Assembly (NCBI GenBank): GCA_014529385.2
Contig: CM043969.1
Span: 34,672,446-34,736,445, forward strand
Reading direction: 5' to 3'
DNA: 64,000 nt
DNA from: Adiantum capillus-veneris
Lineage: Eukaryota; Streptophyta; Polypodiopsida; Polypodiales; Pteridaceae
How positions within the stretch are numbered: position 1 is the first letter of the stretch; every line of letters begins with the position of its first letter. Shown here piece after piece: positions 1 to 10,912 of this stretch. The translations under genes were made by a program, and so were the position numbers. The notes beneath the pieces were generated by a model, which worked only from the letters and a program-made list of their open reading frames with translations, did no database searches and was not told where the DNA came from.

Positions 1-7
1 GAAGAAG

Positions 8-596
8 TTGGGAGTGCAGAAAGTTGTGGAATCAAAATCCCCTCATTGTGAAATTTGTGTTGAGGATGGGCATTGGACAAAGGATTGTTGGTTTAATCTG
101 AATTTCAGGGGTGTTGTACCAGAAAGGATTCAACAGAAGATTTCAACAACAAGGAACTCAAACTTTTGGGTGTTTCCAGAGACATTAGGAAGGTAGAGGA
201 TGTTCAACAATCAAGGTTGGCAAAGGCAACAACCGTATTCTGGTGGGTGGAGACCACAGTTTAATCAAGGGGGACCATCATTCAGAGGAAATTTCAATTC
301 CGGAGGAGGACCGAGATATGGAGGATGGCAGAATTCAAGACCCCCATGGGGAGGAAATTGGGATCAGCAGCAGCGTTGGTAGAATTGGCAACAACAACCA
401 CAAGGATGGAATCAGCCAAATTGGAATTATCAAGGGGGGAATCAGCAACAGCCAAGGGGGCAAGTGCCACGGTTGTCGACACCACTAGCACAATCAGCAG
501 CAGCAGCGTTGGTAGAATTGGCAACAACAACCACAAGGATGGAATCAACCAAATTGGAATTATCAAGGGGGGAATCAGCAACAGCCAAGGGGGCAA
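8..596 (+). pseudogene. gag C-terminal part with CCHC zinc knuckle
   Basis: The first 62 codons contain CEICVEDGHWTKDC, a CX2CX4HX4C zinc knuckle of the retroviral nucleocapsid type that binds element RNA during packaging. A stop near 196 is followed by a frame rich in Gln, Asn, Gly and Trp (200-382), typical low-complexity sequence after the knuckle. Frames then alternate between stops, so this part of gag is broken. The start of gag is outside the window. Confidence 0.8.
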
Positions 597-603
597 GTGC
601 CGC
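365..603 (+). repeat. 133-bp direct tandem duplication in the gag tail
   Basis: The block around GTTGGTAGAATTGGCAACAA at about 375 recurs at about 508, an offset of 133 bp, and similarity continues through the GGGGCAAGTGCC end of each copy. 133 is not a multiple of three, so the duplication moves the reading frame and helps explain why gag and protease are now in different frames. Confidence 0.75.
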
Positions 604-1286
604 GGTTGTCGTTGGAATTTAATAACATCAAAATTTTTGATGTTCTATTGGATGGTGGATCAGGTGTCAACATACTTTCGAAATCGAAATTTCTAAGGAT
701 GCAAGATGTCAGGTTGGAACCAACTCCATTTCAAGTGCGCATGGCTGATCAGAGCAGCGTTCAACTAGTGGAGATGTTAAGGAGGCAGGGTATTACCATT
801 CATGGATTGCACTTTATGGTAAACTTTGTAGTCATCAGGATGAAGGATTCAAAAAATACTTATTCTATGTTGTTGGGGAGGCCATGGTTTCACACTGCTA
901 AGCGAAAACATGACTGGGGAAAAAATGAAGTGACGATTAAGAAAGGAAGGAGAGAAGTTACATTACCAATGAGACCGAAGAAGGAAATGTTAGAATCAAC
1001 GAAGCCGATGTTGGCACAAGCAATTAACATGTCTGAAGGTTTAAAGGATGATGAAGGGGCATATTTCCTAGCAGCAAATCGAACAATTGTTCCAATATTC
1101 GAGGTTGATGTGGAACGGATCATTGACAAATATGTAGTGAAAGAGGACAGTTTAGGAATTGATCAGTATGAGAGGAATACAGATGGTGTGGAGCAAAAAA
1201 GTTCAGAATTAAAGAGGGAAGAGAGGAAATTCCAAAAAGAAACTGTGATGGAGGATTCGGAGTTGGAGCCAAAGGAGGCAATTTAG
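597..1286 (+). pseudogene. gypsy aspartic protease and linker
   Basis: A 229-codon open stretch contains LLDGGSGVNIL near residue 20, the form of the aspartic protease active site (D-[ST/G]-G) seen in many plant gypsy elements, followed by MLLGRPWFH, which matches the second conserved protease block (hydrophobic-LGRPW). The protease would cut the element polyprotein. The rest is a Lys/Glu-rich linker leading towards RT. It ends at a stop before RT, and the first residue is not a convincing translation start, so I treat it as a piece of a broken polyprotein. Confidence 0.8.
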
Positions 1287-1359
1287 AGAGCGAAGGCTCT
1301 GTATGATAAGATGATGGAGAAAGTTTCGAGTTAAGGAGGATGATTTACAGGATCTGAAT

Positions 1360-2174
1360 TTGGGGACGGAGGATCATCCAAAGATGGTAAAAGTTAGTGT
1401 TCATTTGGAGGACGGTTTCAAGAAGGACTTGAAGAAGGAATTACTGTTGGAGTATATTGATGTCTTTGCATGGGATTATTCTGATTTGAAAGGCATGGAT
1501 CCTCAAGTTTACAAGCATCATATAAATTTTAGAACGGATGCTGTTCTAGTGATTCAACAAAGATATCGGATGAATCCAAATTACGCCAAGCAGGTGAAAG
1601 AGGAATTGGACAAATTGCTGAATGTAGGATTCATTGTGCCAGTGGATCAGGCGGAATGGTTGTCACCAACTGTGGTGGTACCTAAGAAGACTAGGAAGTT
1701 AAGGGTTTGTGTGGATTATAGAAAATTGAATGCAGCAACAGTTTCAGATCCATTTCCATTACCTTTTATTGATCCAATTCTGGATGACGTAGCGGGACAT
1801 AAGATGTACACTTTCCTTGATGGATTTTTAGGGTATAATCAAATACCAATGGTTGAGGAGGATATTGAAAAATACCAATGGCTGAGGAGGATATCACAGA
1901 ATGGGGAGCTTTTGCATATATAGTGATGAGATTTGGTTTGAAGAACAGAACACCATCGTTCTCGAAGGCAGCATTTAAAACCTTTGAGCCGCATTTGACA
2001 GATTTTATGAGGATTTTTATGGATGATCTTTCGATTTTTGGGGAAAAAGTCAGATATCTGGAATATTTGCGAAAGTGTTTTGAAAGATGTAGGATGTTTC
2101 GGATGTCACTTAATCCTCATAAGTGTGCAATAGCAGTGCAGAAGGGAAAGTTGTTGGGACATATCATCTCTTAA
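1360..2174 (+). pseudogene. gypsy reverse transcriptase, frameshifted
   Basis: The first frame (1360-1923) holds the N-terminal RT blocks: DVFAWDYSDLKGMDP, LSPTVVVPKK, LRVCVDYRKLNAATV and motif A as FLDGFLGYNQI with its catalytic Asp. The second frame (1878-2174) continues with MRFGLKN and the catalytic box FMDDLSIFG, the gypsy counterpart of YVDDL. The two overlap out of frame because a short duplication at 1847-1894 inserted extra sequence between motif A and the fingers/palm join. The catalytic residues are still legible but no single frame spans the domain. Confidence 0.9.
1847..1894 (+). repeat. Short direct duplication breaking the RT frame
   Basis: CAATGGTTGAGGAGGATAT at 1847 is repeated as CAATGGCTGAGGAGGATAT at 1876, a 29-bp offset with one mismatch. 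Since 29 is not a multiple of three, this duplication creates the RT frameshift. Confidence 0.8.
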
Positions 2175-2180
2175 GAAGGA

Positions 2181-2830
2181 ATGTCGATTGATGGGGACAA
2201 GATTAGTGCAATCCAAAAAGCTGAAGCTCCAGACAATTTGAAAGCAGTGATGCGGTTTGTTGGACAGATCAAATGGCATGGTAGTTATTTGTGGTATTTG
2301 GCAGATATAAGTGCACCACTTAGTTATTTGACTAAGAAGGATGTGGAATTTGTTTGGGGAGAAGCGCAAGAAAAGGCTTTTCAGATTATCAAAAAGATGT
2401 TGGTGGTTTCACCTATACTTCAACCACCAAATTGGGAATTGTCGTTTCATGTGTATGTAGATGCTTCCGACATGGAAGTAGGAGCTGTTTTAATGCAAGA
2501 GGAGATCAAGGGATGGTTTCGACCAGTTTATTTTGCTAGTAGAATGTTGAGAGCACCAGAGAAAATTACACAGCTACGGTAAGGGAAGCTCTTGGAATGA
2601 TTTTTGATTTGGAAAAATTCTGATATTATCTGTTGGGAAATAAAGTGGTTTTTCATGTGGATCATCATGCTTTATTGTTTCTGGTAAAGAAGCCAAAATT
2701 GGAAGGCAGATTAGCAAGGTGGATGCTCATGTTGCAAGAATTTGATTATATAGTTGTCCATACTCCAAGAACTTAGCATGCAGTGGCTGATTACCTCAGC
2801 AGATTGGAACATAAGGAGGAATTACCATGA
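2181..2830 (+). pseudogene. gypsy RNase H domain
   Basis: After the RT connection (LSYLTKKDVEFVWGEAQEKAF) comes HVYVDASDMEVGAVLMQ, the first RNase H block with its catalytic Asp (usually Y-[TV]-DAS-x-x-[GA]-x-G). A stop at about 2580 breaks the frame, and a second open stretch carries VFHVDHHALLFL and ends in HAVADYLSRLEH, the usual RNase H C-terminus of gypsy elements. This domain would degrade RNA in the RNA/DNA hybrid during reverse transcription. Stops near 2580, 2622 and 2775 inactivate it. Confidence 0.85.
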
Positions 2831-2842
2831 GTATCGGATAAA

Positions 2843-4160
2843 TTGCCTGATGCGGACTTGTTCCGTGTGGAAGGTCAGTTTTTTGATAATTGGTATGATC
2901 AGATGGTTCAGTTTTTGGTGGATGGAGTTTTACCTTCGACAATGTCTCCGGATCAGAGGAAGAAGTTTGCATTGAGGAGCATACCATTTCTTATTATAGT
3001 TGGAGCATTATATAGAAGAGGAGTAGATCAGATTATACGTCGATGTGTTCCGGATGAAGAGCAGAAAGCAGTGTTGCAGGAGGCACATTGGGGATCAGCT
3101 GGAGGACATTTCTCAGGGGAATTACAAGTCGGAAAATTTTACAAGCTGGACTTTGGTGGCCTTTGGTATTGAAAGATGCACATAGGTTTGCCAAGGAATG
3201 TGTTCAATGTCAGAAGATGGGGCAACCTACACAAGGGGATAGGATGCAGGATCATCCTGTCTTGCCATTGGAACCATTTCAAAAGTGGGGATTGGATTTT
3301 GTAGGCCCAATAAAACCACGGGCAAAGAGGATGGGTTCTAGATACATTCTTTTTGCAACCGATTATGCTACCAAATGGGTGGAAGCAGGGGCTTTGAGAG
3401 ATAATAAAGCAGCAAGTGTGGCACGGTTTCTATATAAAAACATTATGAAAAGATTTGGATGTTCTATTGAGTTGGAGTCGGATCAGGGAGTACATTTTTT
3501 GGATTTTGTGATTCAGGAGTTGATATCTAGACATATGATTTTGCATAAGAAATCTACTCCATATCATCCGCAAGCAAATGCTCAAGCGGAAAGTTCCAAT
3601 AAAGTGCTGGTGAGAATTTTGAAGAAGATGTGTCGGAAAACAAATCAGATTGGGATGATTAAGCTGGATTCAGCACTATGGGCTTTTCGGACGGCTTTTA
3701 AGGTGGTGACTGGAATGACACCTTTCAAATTGGTGTTTGGAATTGAAGTTGTGGTGCCAATGGAATATGTAATTCCAAGCTTGAGGTTGTCAGTTCAGCA
3801 TAAGTTGAGTCCGGAGTAATCAATTTCCCATAGACAAAAGGACCTGCTTAAATTGGAAGAGGATAGAATTCAGAGTGCCTACTTGGTGGAAGTTGGGTAG
3901 AAGAGGAGACAAGCATGGATATCCAGGCAGGTGAAATTCAAAATTTTTCAGGTGGGGGATTGGGTGATGTTATATAATTTTAAGTTGGGACCACATCCGG
4001 GTAAGTTGAAGCTGCGATCTTTTGGACCTTATTAGATTGTTTCAGAATAGGGTCAAGGAACATTTTTGTTGAAAGATGTCTTCGGAACCAAGATTTTAAA
4101 ACCTGTGAATGGGTTCAGACTGAAGAAATTTTATGGAAAGCTTCCTGAGGTTCCCAAGTG
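2843..4160 (+). pseudogene. gypsy integrase
   Basis: The zinc-binding region is spread over 2990-3230 (His residues in AHWGSAGGHF, then CVQCQKMG). The catalytic core is at about 3285-3660: WGLDFVGP (first Asp), SDQGVHF (second Asp) and QAESSNK (Glu), the D,D-35-E triad. The core is open from 3088 to 3819. After stops between 3820 and 4040, LLKDVFGTKILKPVNG and RLKKFY near 4066-4140 match the C-terminal end of gypsy integrases. Integrase would insert the cDNA into the host chromosome. A stop at about 3172 splits the zinc finger from the core. Confidence 0.9.
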
Positions 4161-5994
4161 GATAGTCAATAAGGATGAGGATATTGGCAGTAAGTTGTTA
4201 ACAATTAGTGTTTTGCAAGTTGCATCGGAATTTTCGGAGGTAGTATTGGCAACTTGTTGTTGCAATTCAAAACCTGTAAAGGGATCTGGAATTCGGAATT
4301 CGAATGGCGGACTCGATGTTGGAATTTGGACTGTGGGATTGGAAGTCCAGAAAGAGGAAAGTCAGAGGAATGGAATTGGGCAAAAGGGTCAAGGGGTACT
4401 CATTAGTGGGGGTACTCACTTTAAGGCTGAAAACTTGCTTAGTGCTGATGTGACTCATTTAAGGACGAATATTTTTTGGGCGAATCTTGCATGGCGTGCC
4501 CAAATTGAGGTGAAAATTCATCATTATAAGATTAAGGTGGTGAGAAGTGTTGGAGATCACATCCAAGTGTGTGAACGTCGCAGTTCACTGACTGCTAAGT
4601 TGGAGAAGAAGGGCAAAATATTTTTTGAAAATATCAAGGGAAAGTTGATGGTGGGGATGCAGGACGATGCATCAGAATCAATGCCGCACACCAGGTCGAT
4701 GAAGATGGCGATGGAGGAGATGTTTAAGTCGAGACAGCAGGAAGATCACATCGACGTGGAGAGTGATGAAGCTGAGTCTATGAGTGATCAGGGGAGTGTG
4801 GAGACGGCGGTGGCAGCATTTGACCCAAATGAGGTGGAAACCCAGGTATGGCTCAAGCGCATAGGCCTTTATGAGTTTGCATGTCTACCTTGGGACGCAT
4901 GGGCAGAGAACGAGTTCGCTGAGCAGCAGTGTAACATGATTAAGGAGAGTGACGGAGTGATCATAGGGGATGTGCGCTTGACACCAAGGTTGGTGTCCAA
5001 GGTTTTCAAAGTTCCGTATTTGCCTGTGCCGGCTAAGGGGAGGAAGGTGACTGACTCCCAGATGAAGGGGGAATTTGGAAATCCGGTTGGGACGAAGGCA
5101 TACTATATGGTGCGGAATGCGGGTGGAATCAGAGCCTCAAATTTGTTTTGGTATCTGGAGAAGGTGTGCATTCTGCAGAAGACCGCTTATATGTCTAAGG
5201 AGGCTTTTGCACCATTGTTTCAGGCTGAGAGAGGCATTAAGGTTGATTGGGCAACATTGTTGCATGATTGGATGCAGCTTACAGGCAAGAGATATCGGTG
5301 TCAAACACCGACAGTGGGCCGAGTGGCGCCTTATTTGGCCGCAATCTTTGAGCATGTTCTGAAGGTTTTGTCAGTAGCAGTAGGTTTGAAGACACCGGTT
5401 GCAGATGTGGTGAAGGAAGAGGGAACATTATGTGGAATGAAGCGGAGGAAGTTGTTGTTGGGGTCTCCAACAATTGAAAAAGGCAAATCACCTTTTAAAG
5501 TTTCTTGGAAGGGTTTGGAGGAGCCTGAATCAAAGTTGAACATTTTCACCATGGAGTCAGAACCTAAGAAGTCGGAGTCTAAAGGTAAGAAGGTCACACT
5601 GTTTATGAAAGGAATGGGTGGAGCTATGGAGAAGAGTGTTCCAGAGAGTTTGAAGGTTAAGGCAGGTTGTAGTGCCAGTTATGTGGCCAGGCGGATTTTC
5701 TCTCTAGAGGAGGCTACTAACTATTTGGATGATTTGAATGAGTTCTTGCAGAATCAGGATGCGGCGCTTAGGGTGATTGAAAGTGAGAAGATGGAAAATA
5801 AGTGTAAAGCTATTCCAGAATGGGAAATGCAGAAAGTCAGGATGCAAATATTTCAGGAGAGGTCGGATAAGGAAAGATTGCAGGAGGAGGTTATGAGGAC
5901 TACAATTGAGGCTATGGCAAGGAATGTTGAAGTTTTGAGTGTAACTGAAGATTTCACTCGGTGGGCAGATGGACTGAAGACTGCAGTGGATTAG
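4066..5994 (+). CDS. Extra ORF downstream of gypsy integrase
   Basis: One open frame of 642 codons starts inside the integrase tail and continues far past it. A plausible separate start is the ATG at 4648, giving about 448 residues. That part begins with an acidic Ser/Glu-rich stretch, then a folded-looking region of about 230 residues with AWAENEFAEQQCNMI, LTPRLVSKVFKVPYLPVP and LFWYLEKVCILQKTAYMS, and ends in a Glu/Lys-rich probable coiled coil (from about 5760). It looks like the additional ORFs that some plant gypsy lineages carry, and is reminiscent of domains annotated as putative plant transposon protein, but I do not recognise it with certainty. No signal peptide or obvious membrane segment is visible, so it does not look like a classical envelope protein. 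Confidence 0.65.
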   Translation: MLKDVFGTKILKPVNGFRLKKFYGKLPEVPKWIVNKDEDIGSKLLTISVLQVASEFSEVVLATCCCNSKPVKGSGIRNSNGGLDVGIWTVGLEVQKEESQRNGIGQKGQGVLISGGTHFKAENLLSADVTHLRTNIFWANLAWRAQIEVKIHHYKIKVVRSVGDHIQVCERRSSLTAKLEKKGKIFFENIKGKLMVGMQDDASESMPHTRSMKMAMEEMFKSRQQEDHIDVESDEAESMSDQGSVETAVAAFDPNEVETQVWLKRIGLYEFACLPWDAWAENEFAEQQCNMIKESDGVIIGDVRLTPRLVSKVFKVPYLPVPAKGRKVTDSQMKGEFGNPVGTKAYYMVRNAGGIRASNLFWYLEKVCILQKTAYMSKEAFAPLFQAERGIKVDWATLLHDWMQLTGKRYRCQTPTVGRVAPYLAAIFEHVLKVLSVAVGLKTPVADVVKEEGTLCGMKRRKLLLGSPTIEKGKSPFKVSWKGLEEPESKLNIFTMESEPKKSESKGKKVTLFMKGMGGAMEKSVPESLKVKAGCSASYVARRIFSLEEATNYLDDLNEFLQNQDAALRVIESEKMENKCKAIPEWEMQKVRMQIFQERSDKERLQEEVMRTTIEAMARNVEVLSVTEDFTRWADGLKTAVD

Positions 5995-6059
5995 CAATTT
6001 AAAGAATTGGGGGACAAGGTGGCTGATTTGACCACCCACTAAAAATGTTTTTCTGATTA

Positions 6060-6345
6060 ATAGACTAACTCCATTGGCGGATATGGAGAAGGCGGAATTG
6101 CAGAACCAGGGAATGACAGGCATCTTAGTAGCTAATTTGGATGCCTTGAAGCAGGAAGTGCTGGAATATGCGCAGAGATGTGGAATACAACAACTAGGCT
6201 TTGGAGGGAGCATATGGAAGTCTCGACGGACCGCTTCAAGGATTGGTTTCAGTAAGCTAGAAAGGAGAGCATTAGGAGGGAGAATGAGGCATTGAAGATG
6301 GAGAATGAGAGGCTGGTTGCAAAGATGGAGGAGTTGAAGAATTAA
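6060..6345 (+). pseudogene. Out-of-frame coiled-coil tail of the extra gypsy ORF
   Basis: After the stop at 5994, a further frame reads LVANLDALKQEVLEYAQRCG near 6125, and another reads ENEALKMENERLVAKMEELK near 6280 before a stop. The heptad-like Leu/Glu/Lys pattern continues the coiled coil of the preceding ORF, so this is probably its original C-terminus, now separated by stops and frameshifts. Confidence 0.5.
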
Positions 6346-6873
6346 AGCAAGGGAATTGAAGTAAGTGCATGGGGTCTGACTAAGTGCACGACGGAGCTGA
6401 GCAGTGGCGTTTTGGAACCAGATCGGAATTTGGCAGGTGGAGTGGAATCAGAAGTGGAAAAGCAGGATGAAGCCGAGGTGGAAAAGCAAGAGGATCCAAA
6501 TTTTGTGGCTAGAAAGGCTTTGGAGACAGATGCAGAAGATGTTGATGGGGAGCAAACTACTTGATCAAGGGATTATGGGTCGAGGTCGCTATGGCTCTAG
6601 CCACTGGGCTGTGCCAGGTGTTAAGCTGAGGGAATTTTTGATGTTTTACCTTAGTGGAATTCGGAATATCAACTTTTGTACTTTTGGGATTCCAAGGGGT
6701 GTTCTTGGGAAAGGGCGTTGCTCATTAGTATTCTCCAACTATGTAACTGTCGATGAGTGTCTTTTTGGGAATATGAAGGCGGAAGTTATGGCGGAATTAG
6801 TCTGTTTTTCTGTTCTATTCCAGTTCCATTCTGATTCCGGTGTTTGTCTGTTCTGAATGTTTGTACCAACAAC

Positions 6874-6874
<1 letters not shown>

Positions 6875-6907
<33 letters not shown>

Positions 6908-6945
6908 TCTGTCTCTCTCTCTCTCCCTCTCTTGCACTCTCTCTC
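6875..6945. repeat. 31-nt poly-C run followed by a CT-rich tract
   Basis: Positions 6875-6905 are 31 consecutive C, followed by CT-rich sequence to about 6945. It sits about 0.5 kb after the end of the gypsy coding region. A polypurine tract would be purine-rich on this strand, so it is not one. Sequencing or assembly length error is possible. Confidence 0.9.
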
Positions 6946-7604
6946 ATCAATTATCTATCATTCTTTTTTTCAGAGAGACATAATTTACGTTTTTAGGTTT
7001 TAGGGTTTAGTATTGTTATTATGCAAATACACCTATTGTATTACTATGCAAATACACATATTTCAAACATACAGAGATATGCAAATATATTGTTTGTGTT
7101 ATATTAAATACATAGTGTATTAACAGTAAACGTGAATGACAAGTCGACTTACTTGTGTCAATTGCTTAAATATTGGTTTGGCCAAATGGTTGGTCTTTGC
7201 TGAGTTACTGAAGGCTACTTTCTTTGTCTGTTGTTTCTGAAATGGTTGAAATATGAAATATGTGAGCTAGAATTTTGGTGGATGTATAATGTTGGGGTTT
7301 TTCTTGGTGTTACTGGTTGGGAAAGTGGTGGACCTTGTTTGGCTATAGATGCAAAAAATGTGATGCAATAAGGGCGGATTTGAATTTAAGCGGGACAAAG
7401 ACATCCTTTTAACTGAACTTGCTTTCAAATTTGAATCTGGAGGGGGAAATTTGAATTTAAGTGAGACGGTGAAGTTTATTTAGGTGGGATTATTTTTAAA
7501 TTTGAGCGGCTTGATTTGAATTTAGGCGGGATTATTTAAATTTGGGCGGATTAATTTAAATTTAGACATGATTATTTAAATTTAGGCAATTTCATTTAAA
7601 AAAA
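6946..7604. repeat. AT-rich spacer with a short ATTTAAATTTAGGCGG-type minisatellite
   Basis: 6946-7360 shows no gene or repeat I can name. From about 7370 to 7600 short motifs of about 20-30 bp recur irregularly (variants of GAATTTAGGCGGGATTATTT and AATTTGGGCGGATTAATTT). They end directly at the satellite array. No coding potential is seen. Confidence 0.55.
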
Positions 7605-10600
7605 GCTAGCTTGGACAAGTGGTGAACCTTAAAACAAAACACAATGGATAATAGGTTGGACAAGTGGTGGACCTCTTCCCCAAACCGTCCATGGGGGTAA
7701 ATATGGTAGTTACACTCCATTCACATATTGACCTTCAAAAAATAGAGATAGCTTCTTTCAATAGAGATAGCTTGGACAAGTGGTGGACCTTCAAACCAAC
7801 TTGGGCTAAAACCTTATAACACAAGGGATAGTAGGTTGGACAAGTGGTGGACCTCTACCCCGAACCATCCACAAGAGTAAACATAGTAGCTACACTCCAT
7901 TCGCACATTGGCCTCCAAACAAAAGAGATAGGACTATTGAATAGAGCTAACTTGGACGGTGGTGGACCTTCAAACCACCTTGGGCTAAAACCTCCATAAC
8001 AAAATGGATATTAGGTTGGACAAGTGTTGGAAATCTACTCGAAACCATCCATGCTATCACAGTAGAGATAAGACTATTCAATAGAGCTAGCTTGAAGTGG
8101 TGGACCTTCAAACCGCCTTGGGCTGAAAAGTCTATAACACAAGGAATAGTAGGTTGGACAAGTGTTGGAACTGTACCCAAAACCATCCATGTTATCACAG
8201 TAGATATAGGACTATTCAATAGATCTTATTGAGCTAGCTTGGACAAGTGGTGGACCTTAAAACCACCTTGGGCTAAAACCTCCATAACACAATGGTTAGT
8301 AGGTTGGACAAGTGGTGGACCTATGCACAGACCATCCCTGGTAGTAAACATAGTAGCTACACTCCATTCAGACATTGACCTTCAAACAATAGTGATAGGA
8401 CTATTCAATAGAGCTAGCTTGGATAGGTGGTGGACCTTCAAACCACCTTGGGTTAAGACCTCCATAACACAATGGATAATAGGTTGGATAAGTGTTGGAC
8501 CTCTATCTAGAACCATCCATGCCATCACAGTAGAGATAGGACTATTAAATAGAGCTAGGTTGGACAAGTGGTGGACCTTCAAACCACCTTGGGCTAAAAC
8601 CTCCATAACACAACGGTTAGTAGGTTGGACAAGTGGTGGACCTCCACCCCAAACCATACATGGTAGTTAACATAGTAGCTACACTTCATTCACAGATTGA
8701 CCTTCAAGCAATAGAGATATCTTCTTTAAAAAGAGATAGCTTGGCCAGATGGTGGACCTTCAAACAACCTTGAGCTAAAACCTCCGTAGCACAATGGTAA
8801 GTAGGTTGGACAAGTGGTGAACCTCTGCCCCAAACCATCCATGGTATAAACATAGTATCTACACTCCATTCACAAATTGACCTTCAAACAATAGAGATAG
8901 ATTCTTTCAATATAGCTGTGAGACAGGTCGTGGAAATTCAAACCACCTTGGTCTAAAACCTCAATAACACAATGGATAGTGGGTTGGACCAGTGTTGGAC
9001 CTCTACCGCAAACCATCCACGCTATTAGATTAGAGATAGGACTATTCAATAGAGACAGCTTGGATAGGTGGTGGAACTTTAAACCACCTTGGGCTAAAAC
9101 CTCCATAACACAATGGTTAGTAGGTTGGACAAGTGATTGGACTATGCTCCAAACCATTCATGGTAGTAAACATAGTAGCTACACTCCATGCACACATTGA
9201 TCTTCAAGCAATACAGATAGCTTCTTTAAAAAGAGCTAGCTTGTACAGGTGGTGGACCTTCAAACAACCTTGGGCTAAAACCTGCATAACACAATGGTTA
9301 GTAGGTTGGACAAGTGGTGGACCTCTTCCCCAAACCATCCCTGGTAGTAAACATAGTAGACACTCCATTCACACATTGACCTTCAAACAATAGAGATATC
9401 TTCTTTCAATAGATCTAGCTTGGACATGGACTTCAAACAATAGAGATAGCTTCTTTCAATACATCTATCTTGGACAGGTGGTGGACCTTCAAATCACCTT
9501 GGGCTAAAACCTCTATAAAACAAGGGATGGTACATTGGAAAGTGATTGACCTCTACGCAGAACCATCCACGCTATCAGAGTAGAGATACGATTTTTCAAT
9601 AGAGATAGCTTGGATAGGTGGTGGACCTTCAAACTACCTTGGGTCAAGACCTCCATAACACAATGGATAGTAGGTTGGACAAGTGTTGGACCTCTACCCG
9701 AAACCATCCATGCTATCACAATAGATATATGACTATTCAATAGAGCTAGGTTGGACATGTGGTGGACCTTCAAACCACCTTGGGATAAAACCTCCCAATA
9801 GGGCTATTCAATATAGCTAGCTTGGACAACTGGTGGACCTTAAAACCACCTTGGGCTAAAACCTCCATAAGAAAATGGGTAGTAGGTTGGACAAGTGGTG
9901 GACCTCTCCCCAGACCATCCCTAGTAGTAAACATAATAGCTACACTCCATTCACACATTGACCTTCAAACAATAGCTATAGGACTATTCAAAAGAGCTAG
10001 CTTGGATAGGTGATGGACGTTCAAACCACCTTGAGCTAAGACCTCCATAACACAATAGATAGTAGGTTGGACAAGTGTTGGACCTTTACCTGAAACCATC
10101 CATGCTATCACAGTAGAGATAGGACTATTCAATATAGTTAGGGTGGACAGGTGGTGGACCTTCAAACCACCTTGGGCTAAAACCTTTATAACACAATGGT
10201 TAGTGAGTTGGGACCTCTACCCCAAACCATACACGGTAGTAAACATAGTAGCTACAGTTCATTCACACATTGACCTTCAAACAATAGAGATAGCTTCTTT
10301 CAATAGAGCTAGCTTGGCCAGATGGTGGATCTTCAAACAACCTTAGGCTAAAACCTCCGTAACACAAGGGTAAGTAGGTTGGACAAGTGTTGAACCTCTG
10401 CCCCAAACCATCCATGGCATTAAACATAGTAGCTACACTCCATTCACAAATTGACCTTCAAACAATAGAGATAGATTCTTTCAATAGATCTAGCTTTGAC
10501 ACGTGTTGGACCTTTAAACCACCTTGGTCTAAAACCTGGATAACACAATGAATAGCGGGTTGGATCAGTGTTGGAACGCTACCCAAAACCATCCACGTTA

Positions 10601-10883
10601 TTAGAGTAGAGATAGGACTATTCAATAGAGATATCTTGGATAGGTGGTTGACCTTCAAACCTCCTTGGGCTAGAACCTCCATAACGCAATGGTTAGTACG
10701 TTGGACAAGTGATGGACCTATGTCCCAAACCATCTATGGTAGTAAACATAGTAGCTACAGTCCATGTACACATTGATCTTCCATCAATAGAGATAGCTTC
10801 TTTAAAACGAGCTAGCTTGTATAGGTGGTGGCCCTTCAAACAAACTTGGGCTAAAACTTGCATACCACAATGGTTAGTAGGTT
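7605..10883 (+). repeat. Satellite array, left block (about 180-bp and 141-bp units)
   Basis: Tandem units start at about GCTAGCTTGGACAAGTGG. Measured spacings of the GAGCTAG landmark are 180 bp (8231 to 8411), 141 bp (8411 to 8552), 181 bp (8552 to 8733) and 178 bp, then 141 bp again. Long units contain a segment with CATAGTAGCTACACTCCATT; in short units it is replaced by a shorter one with CACAGTAGAGATAGGACTA. Each unit has two related halves, each beginning TTGGACAAGTGGTGGACCT, about 66 bp apart. 180 is divisible by three, so long open frames occur by chance; I do not regard them as genes. The block stops at 10883, exactly where the TIR-bounded insertion begins. Confidence 0.95.
10880..10883. 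other. Left copy of 4-bp target-site duplication (GGTT)
   Basis: GGTT immediately precedes the left terminal inverted repeat and recurs at 29197-29200 immediately after the right one. The uninterrupted satellite reads TAGTAGGTTGGACAAGTGG, with GGTT once. Confidence 0.75.
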
Positions 10884-10912
10884 AACACCATTTTAGATAA
10901 TTTGGGAAAATC
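10884..10912 (+). repeat. Left terminal inverted repeat of the 18.3-kb insertion
   Basis: It matches the reverse complement of 29168-29196 at 25 of 29 positions, with shared cores ACCATTTTAGAT and TGGGAAAATC. Confidence 0.8.

Larger units (their letters stand above)
1..6345 (+). mobile_element. Ty3/gypsy LTR retrotransposon, 5'-truncated by the window and decayed
   Basis: In order on one strand there are a gag zinc knuckle, an aspartic protease motif, reverse transcriptase, RNase H, integrase and an extra ORF. Protease-RT-RNase H-integrase order is the Ty3/gypsy order. No chromodomain is visible after integrase, and the RT block with FLDGFLGYNQI resembles the non-chromovirus (Ogre/Tat/Athila) branch of plant gypsy elements; that placement is inference. 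Stops and frameshifts separate nearly every domain, so the element is inactive. The 5' LTR lies outside the window, and I could not recognise a 3' LTR or a polypurine tract. Confidence 0.9.

Noticed and set aside
6875-6905. Poly-C as the gypsy polypurine tract
   Set aside because: A polypurine tract must be purine-rich on the coding strand; this run is pyrimidine.
7605-10883. CRISPR-like regular repeats
   Set aside because: Long diverged tandem units without unique spacers in a plant genome; this is a satellite.
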